A DNA stretch of 64,000 nt from contig JBBECE010000013.1 of NCBI GenBank assembly GCA_040881985.1, positions 67,568-131,567 on the forward strand, read 5' to 3'. Positions 43,872 to 52,379 of the stretch are shown in pieces. The translations under genes and the position numbers were made by a program. Within the stretch, counting starts at the first letter, position 1, and every line of letters begins with the position of its first letter. The notes under the pieces are model-generated. The model saw nothing but the letters and a program-made list of their open reading frames with translations. It had not been told where the DNA came from and did not search any database. The stretch is from JBBECE01 sp040881985. Its GTDB lineage: Bacteria > Pseudomonadota > Alphaproteobacteria > Rhizobiales > Devosiaceae.

Positions 43872-44906
43872 CTACTCCCTCACCGCCGCCGCTACCCAGA
43901 TCAGCGGCAAGTAGGCAAGTGCCAGCCACCCGGTGGCGAATTGCGGCCAGTAATGCACGGCCAACGCCAGCGGCAACAACCAGAAAAGGTTTACTGCCGC
44001 AAACCCCAACATCACTGTCCGGTGCGATCCGAATCGCCGCGCCAACCGCTGATAGGCATGCTCCCTGTGTGCGTTGAGGAGCTTCTCGCCTGCCGCTACC
44101 CGCCGGGCTAGCGTCACCGATGCGTCGGCGATGAAACTCGCGCCGATGATCGCCCATTCCACGTAACTGATCGAGCCCACGCCGATTGAGGCGAGCGCCA
44201 CCGCAGCGATCGCCGGCGCCAGGAAATAGCTGCCGGCGTCTCCCATGAAAATCCGAGCCGGCGGCCAGTTGTGGACGAGAAATCCGCCCACTGCAGCCGC
44301 CAATCCGAGCGGCCACCAAAATAGCGCCGACTCCTCAAAACCGGGGCTCGAAAGCGCGATGAGACACGCACTGGCGGTCAGCATGAAAACCGCCTGTGCT
44401 CCCGCTAGTCCATCGATGCCGTCCATGAAATTGAAGAGGTTCAGCCACCAAAGGATCCCCAGCCAGGCCGCAATCGCCAGAGCGCCCCCGCTCAGGGCGA
44501 GGCTGAACGGCAGGACAACTTCAACTAGCGGCGAGAAAAGCATGATCATCAGGCCACCAACCACGACTTGCGCCAAAAACCGCAACGCCACCGGGACCGG
44601 GGCCTTATCGTCCCGTAGCCCGATCGCTCCGAGGACCAGGGACAGCGTTGCCGCGCCCCAAATCCACGATCCGCCTGAAACCGCCAGCATCGCCGTCGCG
44701 GCTAGCCCTCCCGCCGCGATCCCTGCCCCCCCTCCGGTCGGCGTTGGAGCAGAATGCGACGAGCGTTCGTTGGGTACTTGCACCAACCCCAACCGTCCAG
44801 CCTGCAGCCGCATCACGGCCGTCACCGCCCACGCCACCGCCGCCGGCACGATGCACACGGCCAGCACGGTCAGGCCTGTTGCGCCGATGTGGTTTGCCGA
44901 ATGCAT
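43872..44906 (-). CDS. WecA/MraY-type undecaprenyl-phosphate sugar-phosphate transferase
   Basis: A 344-residue polytopic protein from ATG 44906 with about ten membrane segments. Family motifs: HSAPTPTGGGAGIAAGG at the N-terminus, LRDDKAPVP (D-D motif), WWLNLFNFMDGIDGLAGAQA, WPPARIFMGDAGSYFLAPAI, and the carbohydrate-recognition loop NAHREHAYQRLARRFG. The enzyme moves a HexNAc-1-phosphate from UDP-HexNAc to undecaprenyl phosphate, starting O-antigen or capsule chains. It is the most likely initiating transferase of this locus. A truncated GT4 follows on the same strand. Confidence 0.93.
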   Translation of the reverse strand: MHSANHIGATGLTVLAVCIVPAAVAWAVTAVMRLQAGRLGLVQVPNERSSHSAPTPTGGGAGIAAGGLAATAMLAVSGGSWIWGAATLSLVLGAIGLRDDKAPVPVALRFLAQVVVGGLMIMLFSPLVEVVLPFSLALSGGALAIAAWLGILWWLNLFNFMDGIDGLAGAQAVFMLTASACLIALSSPGFEESALFWWPLGLAAAVGGFLVHNWPPARIFMGDAGSYFLAPAIAAVALASIGVGSISYVEWAIIGASFIADASVTLARRVAAGEKLLNAHREHAYQRLARRFGSHRTVMLGFAAVNLFWLLPLALAVHYWPQFATGWLALAYLPLIWVAAAVRE

Positions 44907-45091
44907 GGAGCAATGCGCCGTCAGAAGATCAACACGCACACGAGACTAGACCACCGAATGGTGGGACCGCCAGCCTGGTGTCACTGTGACCCCAGCCGCC
45001 GCGGTGGCCGGTCCCAATTGAGTGGTTAAGTTGATTCGAATTGCAAACTGCCGGACTTGCGCCCTCGCCATCTTTGGCGATACTCGGTCGT

Positions 45092-45706
45092 ATGCCCGGC
45101 TGGTTCAGGACTCCGGTGATTTCCGCCCCATGGATGGCAAAGGCGGACACGGAATATTTCGAGGCGGCGCTCGGCAAGGCGCACATCTACCTTGAGTATG
45201 GGATGGGCGGATCGACCAGGGCGGCGCTTGAAGCCGGGTTGGAGGTTATCAGCGTCGAAAGCGACAAGCGCTATTGTCGGGCCGTTGCGGCGCAACTTGG
45301 ATACTCCGGCCGGGCAACGCTTATTCACGCCGATATCGGAATTGTGGTGAGAGCCGGTCGTCCGCTGAACACCCTCAGAACCACAAAAAACACGAGACGT
45401 TGGGCCAAATACGTGACGGCGCCGTGGGACGCCGCTGCCGAGGCTCGGAGAATACCGGACCTGGTCCTGATCGACGGGCGATTTCGGGTCGCCTGCGGAG
45501 CCTACTCGTTGATGCAGCTCCGCGACCATCCTGAAACGCAAGTGCTCGTGCATGACTATGCAATGCGACCAAGCTACGGGGCGCTTGAGGCAATCTGTCG
45601 CGCCGAGATGGTTTCACCACAATTCGCGCGCCTTCGTTTGGGCGACAATTTCTCCGCGGCGCGGGCAGCGGCGATTTTCGACGCTTTCATACTCCAAGCC
45701 CTTTAG
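45092..45706 (+). CDS. Probable SAM-fold methyltransferase-like protein
   Basis: A 204-residue protein from ATG 45092; TTG 45041 could add 17 residues. YLEYGMGGSTRAALEAGLEV and ISVESDKRYCRAVAAQLG have the look of a nucleotide/SAM-binding strand-loop with an acidic residue at the end of the second strand. LVLIDGRFRVACGAYSL resembles the L-I-D-G-R segment of such proteins. No catalytic residue can be assigned. It is less GC-rich than its neighbours. It ends 15 bases before the convergent aldo/keto reductase, marking the right end of the polysaccharide locus. Confidence 0.65.
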   Translation: MPGWFRTPVISAPWMAKADTEYFEAALGKAHIYLEYGMGGSTRAALEAGLEVISVESDKRYCRAVAAQLGYSGRATLIHADIGIVVRAGRPLNTLRTTKNTRRWAKYVTAPWDAAAEARRIPDLVLIDGRFRVACGAYSLMQLRDHPETQVLVHDYAMRPSYGALEAICRAEMVSPQFARLRLGDNFSAARAAAIFDAFILQAL

Positions 45707-45721
45707 GCGACTGAGGCCCCC

Positions 45722-46759
45722 CTACCTCAACCACCCGCTCGGCTTCGGATGCAGATCGAGAAACGCGCCCTTCGTCGCCTTGTCGATCGAGGCGATCTCG
45801 TCCTCGCTGAGCTTCAGCTTTTTCAGCGTGCCGAGATTGTCCTTGAGCTGTTCGAGCGTCCTGACCCCGATCAGCGCCGAAGTCATCTCCTTGCGCCGCA
45901 AGACCCACGAGAGCGCCAGCTGCACCATCGATTGCCCGCGTGCCTCGGCGATCTTGCCGAGCGCGCCAACCGCCTTCAGTACCTTCGCATCGAGGTGGCT
46001 CGGCCGCAGCGAGGAATTCTTCTCCTCGGCCCGCGTCCCCGATCCGCTCTTGCGGTTGTACTTGCCGCTCAACACGCCCTGCAGCAGCGGGGAGAAGGCG
46101 ATGACCCCGATGCCGAGTTCCCCGCAGGCCTCGATCGTCTTGTCCTCCTCGATCCAGCGGTTGAGGATCGAATAGGACGGCTGGTGGATCGTCACCGGCA
46201 CGCCCATCTCCCCGAGAATCCGGTGCGCCTCGCGCGTCTCTTTCTCCGGATAGCTCGAAATCCCCGCATAGAGCGCCTTGCCGCCATGCACGAGGCTCGC
46301 GAGCGCTCCCATCGTCTCCTCGAGCGGGGTATGGGGGTCGAACCGGTGCGAATAGAAAATGTCGACGTAGTCGAGCCCCAGCCGTTTCAGGCTCGCCTCG
46401 CAGCTGGCGATCAGATATTTGCGCGAGCCGAACTCGCCATAGGGCCCCGGCCACATATTGTAGCCCGCCTTGGACGAGACGATCAGCTCGTCGCGGTAGG
46501 GCCGGAAATCCCGCGCCAGCACCTGGCCGAAGAGTTCCTCCGACGAGCCCGGCGGCGGCCCGTAATTGTTGGCAAGGTCGAAATGGGTGATGCCCGCGTC
46601 GAAGGCATGGCCGAGAATCTCGAAGGCGCTGTCGTAATCGCGCGTCCCGCCGAAATTCTGCCACAGCCCCAGCGAAATCACCGGCAGTTTCAGGCCCGAT
46701 TGACCGCAATGGCGGTAGTGCATGGCGTCGTAACGCGACGCGGCGGCGCGGTAAGTCAT
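45722..46759 (-). CDS. Aldo/keto reductase (YghZ-like)
   Basis: A 345-residue NADPH-dependent reductase. LGLWQNFGGTRDYDSAFEIL, FDLANNYGPPPGSSEELFG, SSKAGYNMWPGPYGEFGSRK (catalytic lysine) and YVDIFYSHRFDPHTPLEETM (catalytic histidine region) match the Kv-beta/YghZ group. This group includes L-glyceraldehyde-3-phosphate reductase. GVRTLEQLKDNLGTLKKLKL is the cofactor-binding tail. ATG 46759 gives the standard N-terminus. Its 3' 70 codons recur as a decayed copy at 19.5 kb in the same orientation, 26.2 kb away. Confidence 0.93.
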   Translation of the reverse strand: MTYRAAASRYDAMHYRHCGQSGLKLPVISLGLWQNFGGTRDYDSAFEILGHAFDAGITHFDLANNYGPPPGSSEELFGQVLARDFRPYRDELIVSSKAGYNMWPGPYGEFGSRKYLIASCEASLKRLGLDYVDIFYSHRFDPHTPLEETMGALASLVHGGKALYAGISSYPEKETREAHRILGEMGVPVTIHQPSYSILNRWIEEDKTIEACGELGIGVIAFSPLLQGVLSGKYNRKSGSGTRAEEKNSSLRPSHLDAKVLKAVGALGKIAEARGQSMVQLALSWVLRRKEMTSALIGVRTLEQLKDNLGTLKKLKLSEDEIASIDKATKGAFLDLHPKPSGWLR

Positions 46760-46937
46760 CGATGAGCCTCCGAGGATGGTACCGCGAGCCTGCCACAGGC
46801 GAACGGCAATCCACAAGCCGGTCCGGCTTCGCGCCGGTCAACGCACCCCCGATTGCTATCGCGTCGTCCGGCCTCTAAGAGAAAAGCAAGGCGCAAGGGG
46901 CGGCGCCGGCCGCGTGTGTGGGTTGCCGGGGTTCGAG

Positions 46938-48611
46938 TTGAGGCGCAACCAGAAGTTTGATTTCATCATCGCCGGCGGCGGCTCGGCGGCCTGCGTCGCC
47001 GCCATGCGCCTCGTCAGGGATCACGGCTTTTCGGTCCTCGTCCTCGAGCGCGGCCCCCGCCGCACCAGCCCGACGCTCGCCATGCCGGCCGGTTACATGA
47101 AATATCTCAACCGCGATACTTTCATGGAAATGCACCGTTCGGTGCCGCAGGCCCAGCTCGGCGGCCGCGCCCCGATCGTGCCGCAGGCCCGCGTGCTCGG
47201 CGGCGGCAGCGCCGTCAACGCCTTGGTCTACATGCGCGGCCAGCCGCAGGACTATAACGCCTGGGAGCAATATGTCGGCCCGGGCTCCGGCTGGTCCTAT
47301 GCCGACATGCTGCCGCACTTCACCGCGCTCGAGCGCAATTCCCGCTTCAACAATCGCTATCACGGTATCGACGGCCCGCTCGCCGTCTCCGATCCCGGCT
47401 CGGTCTGCGACGCGACCGAGGATTTCCTGCGCGCCGCCCAGGGGATTGGCTTTCCGTTCAACCCCGATTTCAACGGCGAGCGGCAGGCGGGCGTCGGCAT
47501 CATGCAGCTGACGACCGGACGGTTCGGCGGGCGCCTGCGCCGCGCCGACGCCGCCTCGGCCTTCCTCGCCCCCCTTAAGCGCGACCGGCGGCTTGCCGTC
47601 CTGACCGGCGCCCGCGTCGACAAAATCATTGTCGAGGGCGGCCGCGCCACGGGCATCGAATACCGCCGCAACGGCAAAGGCCCGGCATTGACGCTGCGCG
47701 CCGAGCGCGAGGTGCTCGTCGCCGCCGGCACCTACAACACCGCCAAGCTGCTGATGCTGTCGGGGCTGGGGCCCGCCGACCATCTTGCCGACAACGGCAT
47801 CGCCGCGATCGCCGATCTGCCCGGGGTCGGCGCCAACCTCCAGGATCATCACGAGGTCCCGGTCGTCGCCTCGGCCCGGGTCAAATGGGGGTATTTCCGG
47901 CAGGACACCGGCTGGCGCATGTGGCGCAACGGCCTGCAATATCTCGCTTTCGGCACCGGGCCCGTATCAACCACCGGCATCGAGGCTTGCCTCTTCTACG
48001 ATCCCGACGGCGCCGAACGCCCGACGGTCCAGCTCTATTGCATCCCGACCGTCTATCTCGACCGCGACATCACGTCGACCCGCCCGACCTACGGCATGAC
48101 GCTCAACTCGTGCCTCCTGCGCCCGCGCGCCCGCGGCAGCGTCCGCTTGCGGTCGGCCAACCCCGACGACAAGCCGCTCGTCGACTGCAACTTCTTCGGC
48201 CATCCCGAGGACCTGCGGCTGACCATCGCCTCGCTGCGGATCGCCCGCCAGATTCTCGACACCCAGCCGATTGCCGAAAAAATCGCCCGCGAACTCTTGC
48301 CCGGCGAATCCCTCGTTGCCGACGAACGCCTCGCCCAACATTGCGCCCGCACCGTCAAGACCACCTATCACCCGGTCGGCACCGCCCGGATGGGCCCGCC
48401 CCACGATCCGCTCGCCGTGCTCGATGCGCGCCTGAGGGTCCGCGGCATCGACGGGCTGAGGGTTATCGACTGCGCGGCGATGCCATTCCTGCCGTCGGGC
48501 AACACCAACGCCCCGGCGATGGCGCTCGGCTCGCGCGCCGCTGATCTCATCGCCGCCGACCATAACGGCGAGACCTCCGTGCTCTCCCGGAAGATCGCCC
48601 AGCCCGCCTAG
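46938..48611 (+). CDS. GMC-family oxidoreductase (choline dehydrogenase-like)
   Basis: A 557-residue flavoprotein. FIIAGGGSAACVAAMRLV is the FAD-binding motif at the N-terminus. VLGGGSAVNALVYMRGQPQD is GMC signature 1, ERNSRFNNRYHG and ADLPGVGANLQDHHEVPVV follow, and the C-terminus has TTYHPVGTARMG (catalytic His) and NTNAPAMALGSRAADLI. It is like choline or other alcohol dehydrogenases. The start is uncertain: TTG 46938 is chosen, and GTG 46914 or an earlier codon is possible. It overlaps the convergent hydrolase gene by four bases. It has no extra C-terminal domain, unlike the GMC at 28.6 kb. Confidence 0.88.
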   Translation: MRRNQKFDFIIAGGGSAACVAAMRLVRDHGFSVLVLERGPRRTSPTLAMPAGYMKYLNRDTFMEMHRSVPQAQLGGRAPIVPQARVLGGGSAVNALVYMRGQPQDYNAWEQYVGPGSGWSYADMLPHFTALERNSRFNNRYHGIDGPLAVSDPGSVCDATEDFLRAAQGIGFPFNPDFNGERQAGVGIMQLTTGRFGGRLRRADAASAFLAPLKRDRRLAVLTGARVDKIIVEGGRATGIEYRRNGKGPALTLRAEREVLVAAGTYNTAKLLMLSGLGPADHLADNGIAAIADLPGVGANLQDHHEVPVVASARVKWGYFRQDTGWRMWRNGLQYLAFGTGPVSTTGIEACLFYDPDGAERPTVQLYCIPTVYLDRDITSTRPTYGMTLNSCLLRPRARGSVRLRSANPDDKPLVDCNFFGHPEDLRLTIASLRIARQILDTQPIAEKIARELLPGESLVADERLAQHCARTVKTTYHPVGTARMGPPHDPLAVLDARLRVRGIDGLRVIDCAAMPFLPSGNTNAPAMALGSRAADLIAADHNGETSVLSRKIAQPA

Positions 48612-49438
48612 GCAGCCTCGAGATGCGCGAGGAGCGCGGCGCGCACTGCCTCGGTTGCGTCGAGATTGGCGCAATGGCCGCCCTTGGGCACTTCGACCAG
48701 GGTGAAATTCGCCCGGCCCCGCATCGCTTCTAGCGTTGGCCCGAGGCCCTGGTTGACCGCCACGTCCCGCCCGCCCCTCAGCATCAGCATCCGGCCGGGG
48801 AACCGCCTCGCCGCTTCGCGGAAATCGTAGGATCTGAGGTTTGTGAGGATCGGGTCGAGCACCCCCGGATCGAAAGTGTTGAGGATATGCTCGACCAGCA
48901 CCCGCGCCTTGGGATCGCGCGTCGTCGCGCGGGCGGCGACCCATGACACAAGCCGCCGCCCGAAAATCCGGTAGGTGAGCGGCGCGAGCCCGGCGAAGAC
49001 TCTTGGCGTCTGCATCGAATAGACCGTCCCGAAGCTCGCAAAGCTTCGGATTCGATGCGCGTTCTGTTCGATCATCGCCAGCGCGACGATGCCGCCGAGC
49101 GAATTGCCGACCCAGTCCACCCGCTCGAGCCCCGCCGCGTCGAGCATGGCGAGGAGATCGCCCGCCATCGCCTTGAGCGCAAAATCGGTAAATGTCGCGC
49201 GCATCGGCGCGCGCGATTGCCCGTGCCCGCGCAAATCCGGCAACAGCACCCGATAGCCGCGCGCCGCGAAAAATTCTGCGTCCGCCGCGAATTGCAGCGC
49301 GTTCGCCGCCAGCCCATGACAGATCACGATCGGCCGCCCGTGAGGCGCCCCATAATCGTAGAAGGCAATTCGCGCCCCGCCCGTCTCGACGAATTCGGGT
49401 GGCGGCAGCGTCGGCAAAGCGCCGCGCGCCTCAGGCAC
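48608..49438 (-). CDS. Alpha/beta hydrolase
   Basis: A 276-residue protein. HGRPIVICHGLAANALQFAA gives the oxyanion loop, LPDLRGHGQSRAPMRATFTD the usual early strand-turn, and VDWVGNSLGGIVALAMIEQN the serine nucleophile (G-N-S-L-G). The C-terminal PKGGHCANLDATEAV provides the catalytic histidine. The start overlaps the end of the mbfA gene by eight bases, so the two are probably co-transcribed. The substrate is unknown. Confidence 0.88.
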   Translation of the reverse strand: MPEARGALPTLPPPEFVETGGARIAFYDYGAPHGRPIVICHGLAANALQFAADAEFFAARGYRVLLPDLRGHGQSRAPMRATFTDFALKAMAGDLLAMLDAAGLERVDWVGNSLGGIVALAMIEQNAHRIRSFASFGTVYSMQTPRVFAGLAPLTYRIFGRRLVSWVAARATTRDPKARVLVEHILNTFDPGVLDPILTNLRSYDFREAARRFPGRMLMLRGGRDVAVNQGLGPTLEAMRGRANFTLVEVPKGGHCANLDATEAVRAALLAHLEAA

Positions 49439-50414
49439 TGCCGATCAGGATTCCGGCCGCGAACACCAGCGAGCCGCCGAAGACGACCAGCAGCACCGCG
49501 CGCCAGAACGGGGTGTCCATGAACCGGTTCTGGATGAAGGCGATCGCCCAGAGTTCGACCAGCACCACCCCCATCGCGATCGTCGTTGCCGTCCAGAAGT
49601 CGCCGATGAGATAGGGTAAGGTATGGCCGAGCCCGCCGATCGCCGTCATGATTCCGGCGGCGAAACCGCGGATGATCGGGGAGCCCCGGCCGGTCAGCTT
49701 GCCGTCGTCGGAAGCCGCCTCGGTGAACCCCATCGAAATTCCCGCCCCGACCGAGGCCGCGAGCCCGACGAGGAACGTCTCATGGGTACTTTGCGTCGCG
49801 AACGCCGCGGCAAAGATCGGGGCAAGCGTTGAAACCGACCCGTCCATCAATCCGGCCAGCCCCGGCTGCACATAGGTGAGGACAAACCGCCGCTGCTCCT
49901 GTCTGCCCTCTTCGGCCTTCGCGCCTTCGCCGAGATGGACCGCCTCCAGCCGGTCGGCGGCGAGTTTGTGGCCCTGTTCGGCCGCGGCGAGATCGCCGAG
50001 AAGTTTTCGGATCGAGGCGTCGGTCGTCCGCCGCGCCGCCGCGACATAGAAATTGCCGGCCGCTTCTTCCATTTCCCAGACCTGCTGGCGAATCGTCTCG
50101 ATGCCGAGGTTCCGCATCAGCCACAGCGGCTTGCGTTCGATGAAGCCGCGTACGTGCTCGCGCCGGACCAGCGGAATCGTCTCCCCGAATTTGCTTCGGA
50201 AGAGCTCGATCAGCCGCTTGCGGTGGCCGTCCTCTTCTTGCGCCATGCCTTCGAACACCGCGGCCGAGGCCGGAAATTTGGCCCTCAGCGCCTCCGCATA
50301 GGCCGCATAGATGCGCCCGTCGTCCTCTTCGGAGGAGATCGCCAGCGCCAGGATTTCCTTCTCGCTCAACTCGCCGAAGCGCCGCTTTGACCACCCCAGG
50401 ACCCGCGTCAGCAT
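49431..50414 (-). CDS. mbfA: Ferritin-like/VIT membrane iron exporter (MbfA type)
   Basis: A 327-residue two-domain protein. The N-terminal half is a rubrerythrin/ferritin-like diiron domain with SSEEDDGRIYAAYAE, QEEDGHRKRLIEL, WEMEEAAGNFYVA and AAEQGHKLAADRL, giving the E-x-x-H pairs. The C-terminal half is a VIT1-type membrane domain (VQPGLAGLMDGSVSTLAPIF; VGLAASVGAGISMGFTEAAS) with about five hydrophobic segments. In Hyphomicrobiales, MbfA exports iron and is controlled by Irr. No clear Irr-type operator was found upstream. ATG 50414 is chosen. It is followed by the hydrolase gene. Confidence 0.92.
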   Translation of the reverse strand: MLTRVLGWSKRRFGELSEKEILALAISSEEDDGRIYAAYAEALRAKFPASAAVFEGMAQEEDGHRKRLIELFRSKFGETIPLVRREHVRGFIERKPLWLMRNLGIETIRQQVWEMEEAAGNFYVAAARRTTDASIRKLLGDLAAAEQGHKLAADRLEAVHLGEGAKAEEGRQEQRRFVLTYVQPGLAGLMDGSVSTLAPIFAAAFATQSTHETFLVGLAASVGAGISMGFTEAASDDGKLTGRGSPIIRGFAAGIMTAIGGLGHTLPYLIGDFWTATTIAMGVVLVELWAIAFIQNRFMDTPFWRAVLLVVFGGSLVFAAGILIGSA

Positions 50415-50570
50415 CCCTGTCTCCCGCCCGGCTTCACGCGACCCTGTCTTGCCACCCGGGGCCCGCCGCCGCAACCGGCGCCGCGCCGATTGAATATGAC
50501 AAAGGGATATGGACCAATGGGGCAGGGGAGTGACCTGCGGCGGCGGACCTGGCCCGCCAGGCCGCCGGCA

Positions 50571-51557
50571 ATGCGTTTCATGGGATACAGGATCGATCCG
50601 GCCGAGAGCTTGAGCGATGCGGTCACCCGTATCGCTCGCGAGCAGCTCGCCAAGGCCGTCGCCGATCTGACGCTGGCGACCCGCGACCGCCGCGCCTGCG
50701 TCCACGACGCGCGCCAGCGCTTCAAGAATCTGCGCGGGCTTTTCCTGCTCGTGCGGCCCGCCGACAGGGCGTTTTGCGACCGCGAGCGCCGCCGTTACCG
50801 CGATCTCGGGCGTTCGCTCGCCGGCTTCCGCGAGGCCGGTGCGCTCGTCGAGACCCTCGAGCGCACCGCCCGGGGCCGCGCCGGGGCGCCGGCGCGGGCG
50901 GCATTGGCGGGGGTGCGCAACCGGCTCGTGCGCCGCGAGCGCCGTCTCGAGCGCAACGCCGCCGATCCCGACGCGGCGATGGCCGAGGCCGCCGCCGCGT
51001 GCCGCGACGGATTGAGCGCGCTCGATGAATTCCCCTCGGTGTCGAAGCCCAGCCGCGCCGCGAGAATCATCGAAAGGGGCCTTAGCCGTGCCTATGGGCG
51101 CGGGGTCGAAGCGCTCGCCCGGGCCCGCCTCGGCGGCCGGCTCGAGGATTTCCATCAGCTGCGCAAGCAGGTCAAATTTCACTGGATGCAGGTGAAACTT
51201 CTGCAGTTGGCCTGGCCCGGCCCGATGAAGGCGCGCCGCCGCGCCGCCAGGGCGCTCGCCGGCGATCTCGGCGATCTCAACGACATCGCGGTGATGCTTG
51301 AGCGGTTGCTGGAATGCCCCCGCTCCTTCGGCTCGCGCGATGAGGTCGAAACCCTTGCCGCGCTCCTCCACCGCCGTCGCCGCAGCCTCGAGCGCAAATG
51401 CCTCGATGGCGCCGCCCGCCTCATGGCCGAGGATCCCGAAAGCCTTGGCCGCCGCATGTCGGACTACTACCGCCAGGGCGTCGCCGAGGCCGCCCGCCAG
51501 TCCCGGCACAAGCCCGCCCGCTACTCGCAGAGCCGGAAGGTGCAGGTCGCGCCGTGA
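50571..51557 (+). CDS. CHAD domain protein
   Basis: A 328-residue helical, very basic protein from ATG 50571; the longer frame from 50490 or 50496 looks less likely. CVHDARQRFKNLRGLFLLVR and DFHQLRKQVKFHWMQVKLLQ, both with H-x2-R/K-K-x3-K patterns, match the CHAD domain. That domain binds polyphosphate through conserved histidines and basic residues. The rest is arginine-rich coiled helix. CHAD proteins often associate with polyphosphate granules. The 3' end overlaps the convergent extensin-like gene by 37 bases. Confidence 0.87.
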   Translation: MRFMGYRIDPAESLSDAVTRIAREQLAKAVADLTLATRDRRACVHDARQRFKNLRGLFLLVRPADRAFCDRERRRYRDLGRSLAGFREAGALVETLERTARGRAGAPARAALAGVRNRLVRRERRLERNAADPDAAMAEAAAACRDGLSALDEFPSVSKPSRAARIIERGLSRAYGRGVEALARARLGGRLEDFHQLRKQVKFHWMQVKLLQLAWPGPMKARRRAARALAGDLGDLNDIAVMLERLLECPRSFGSRDEVETLAALLHRRRRSLERKCLDGAARLMAEDPESLGRRMSDYYRQGVAEAARQSRHKPARYSQSRKVQVAP

Positions 51558-52288
51558 CAGGCGAGATCGAGATGCAAATGGTCGTGATGCAATTCGTTGG
51601 CATCGGGTCCGAGCACGGTGGTGAACCGCGCGCAGGCGGCGGTATGGGCATAAGTGAGCAATTGCCCTACCGGCGTCGCCGCCGCGCCCGCCGATGACCA
51701 GTCGGCCAGGACCGTCACCTCGCGCCCGTCGCTCAGGCGGAAGCCGGCGACGTCGAGAGCATTTGCGAATCCATGTTCGGAGAGCGGCCCGTCGGCGGCG
51801 TTGTTCCTCTGCCGGCACTGATAGGCCGTCCCCGACACGATCTCGGCGATCCCGGCCCCGAGCGCGGCGCGCGCGTAGCCGTCGATCTCGACGACCCAGC
51901 CCGCGATCGCGCCGGCCAGCGGACAGGTGACCGTCGGCCTGCCCGTCAGCGCCACGGATTGCCCGCCGGCATTGACCGCCTCGAGCCGGAGCGGGGATTG
52001 CGCCCGGCATTCCCCGTCCTCGATCGGCGGCAATATTTCAGCCACGATCAGCCCCTCGAGCACCGCCGGGCAGGCCGACTGATAGATTCGCGCTTCCGGC
52101 TCCGGCGCCGCCTCTAGCTCCGAGACGGGCTCCGGCTCGCCGGGCACGGCGGTCGCGGCGGCCGGTTCGGCCGGCGCCTCGATTGCCGGGGGCGGCATGG
52201 TCAGAGGCCGCGGCGGCGGGACGGGCGCCACGTCCGCGGAAGCGCTCATCGTTGAGAATGCCAGCATCAAGGCGTCGAGCAGCCGCAT
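51521..52288 (-). CDS. Extensin-like, secreted putative metallopeptidase
   Basis: A 255-residue protein with an N-terminal hydrophobic segment as possible signal peptide (MRLLDALMLAFSTMSASADV). A proline/glutamate-rich linker to about residue 70 follows, then the extensin-like domain. Metal-binding motifs are PLSEHGFANALDVAGFRL (S-x-H-x6-D) and NELHHDHLHLDLACHG (H-x-D-H). These place it in the D-Ala-D-Ala carboxypeptidase/LAS-type fold that acts on peptidoglycan. Several cysteines may form disulfides in the periplasm. It overlaps the CHAD gene at its 3' end. Confidence 0.85.
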   Translation of the reverse strand: MRLLDALMLAFSTMSASADVAPVPPPRPLTMPPPAIEAPAEPAAATAVPGEPEPVSELEAAPEPEARIYQSACPAVLEGLIVAEILPPIEDGECRAQSPLRLEAVNAGGQSVALTGRPTVTCPLAGAIAGWVVEIDGYARAALGAGIAEIVSGTAYQCRQRNNAADGPLSEHGFANALDVAGFRLSDGREVTVLADWSSAGAAATPVGQLLTYAHTAACARFTTVLGPDANELHHDHLHLDLACHGATCTFRLCE

Positions 52289-52379
52289 CTTCCGGCTTGT
52301 CCGGCCGCAATGGGGCCAAAACGCGGCGCAAATGCTGCGCCCTTGTGTTTGCCAATGGGGCTGCTAAATCCCGCCCGAC

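Noticed and set aside
50415..50570. Irr-type iron control element upstream of mbfA
   Set aside because: Expected from the family, but no sequence resembling the palindromic operator could be found by eye in this stretch.
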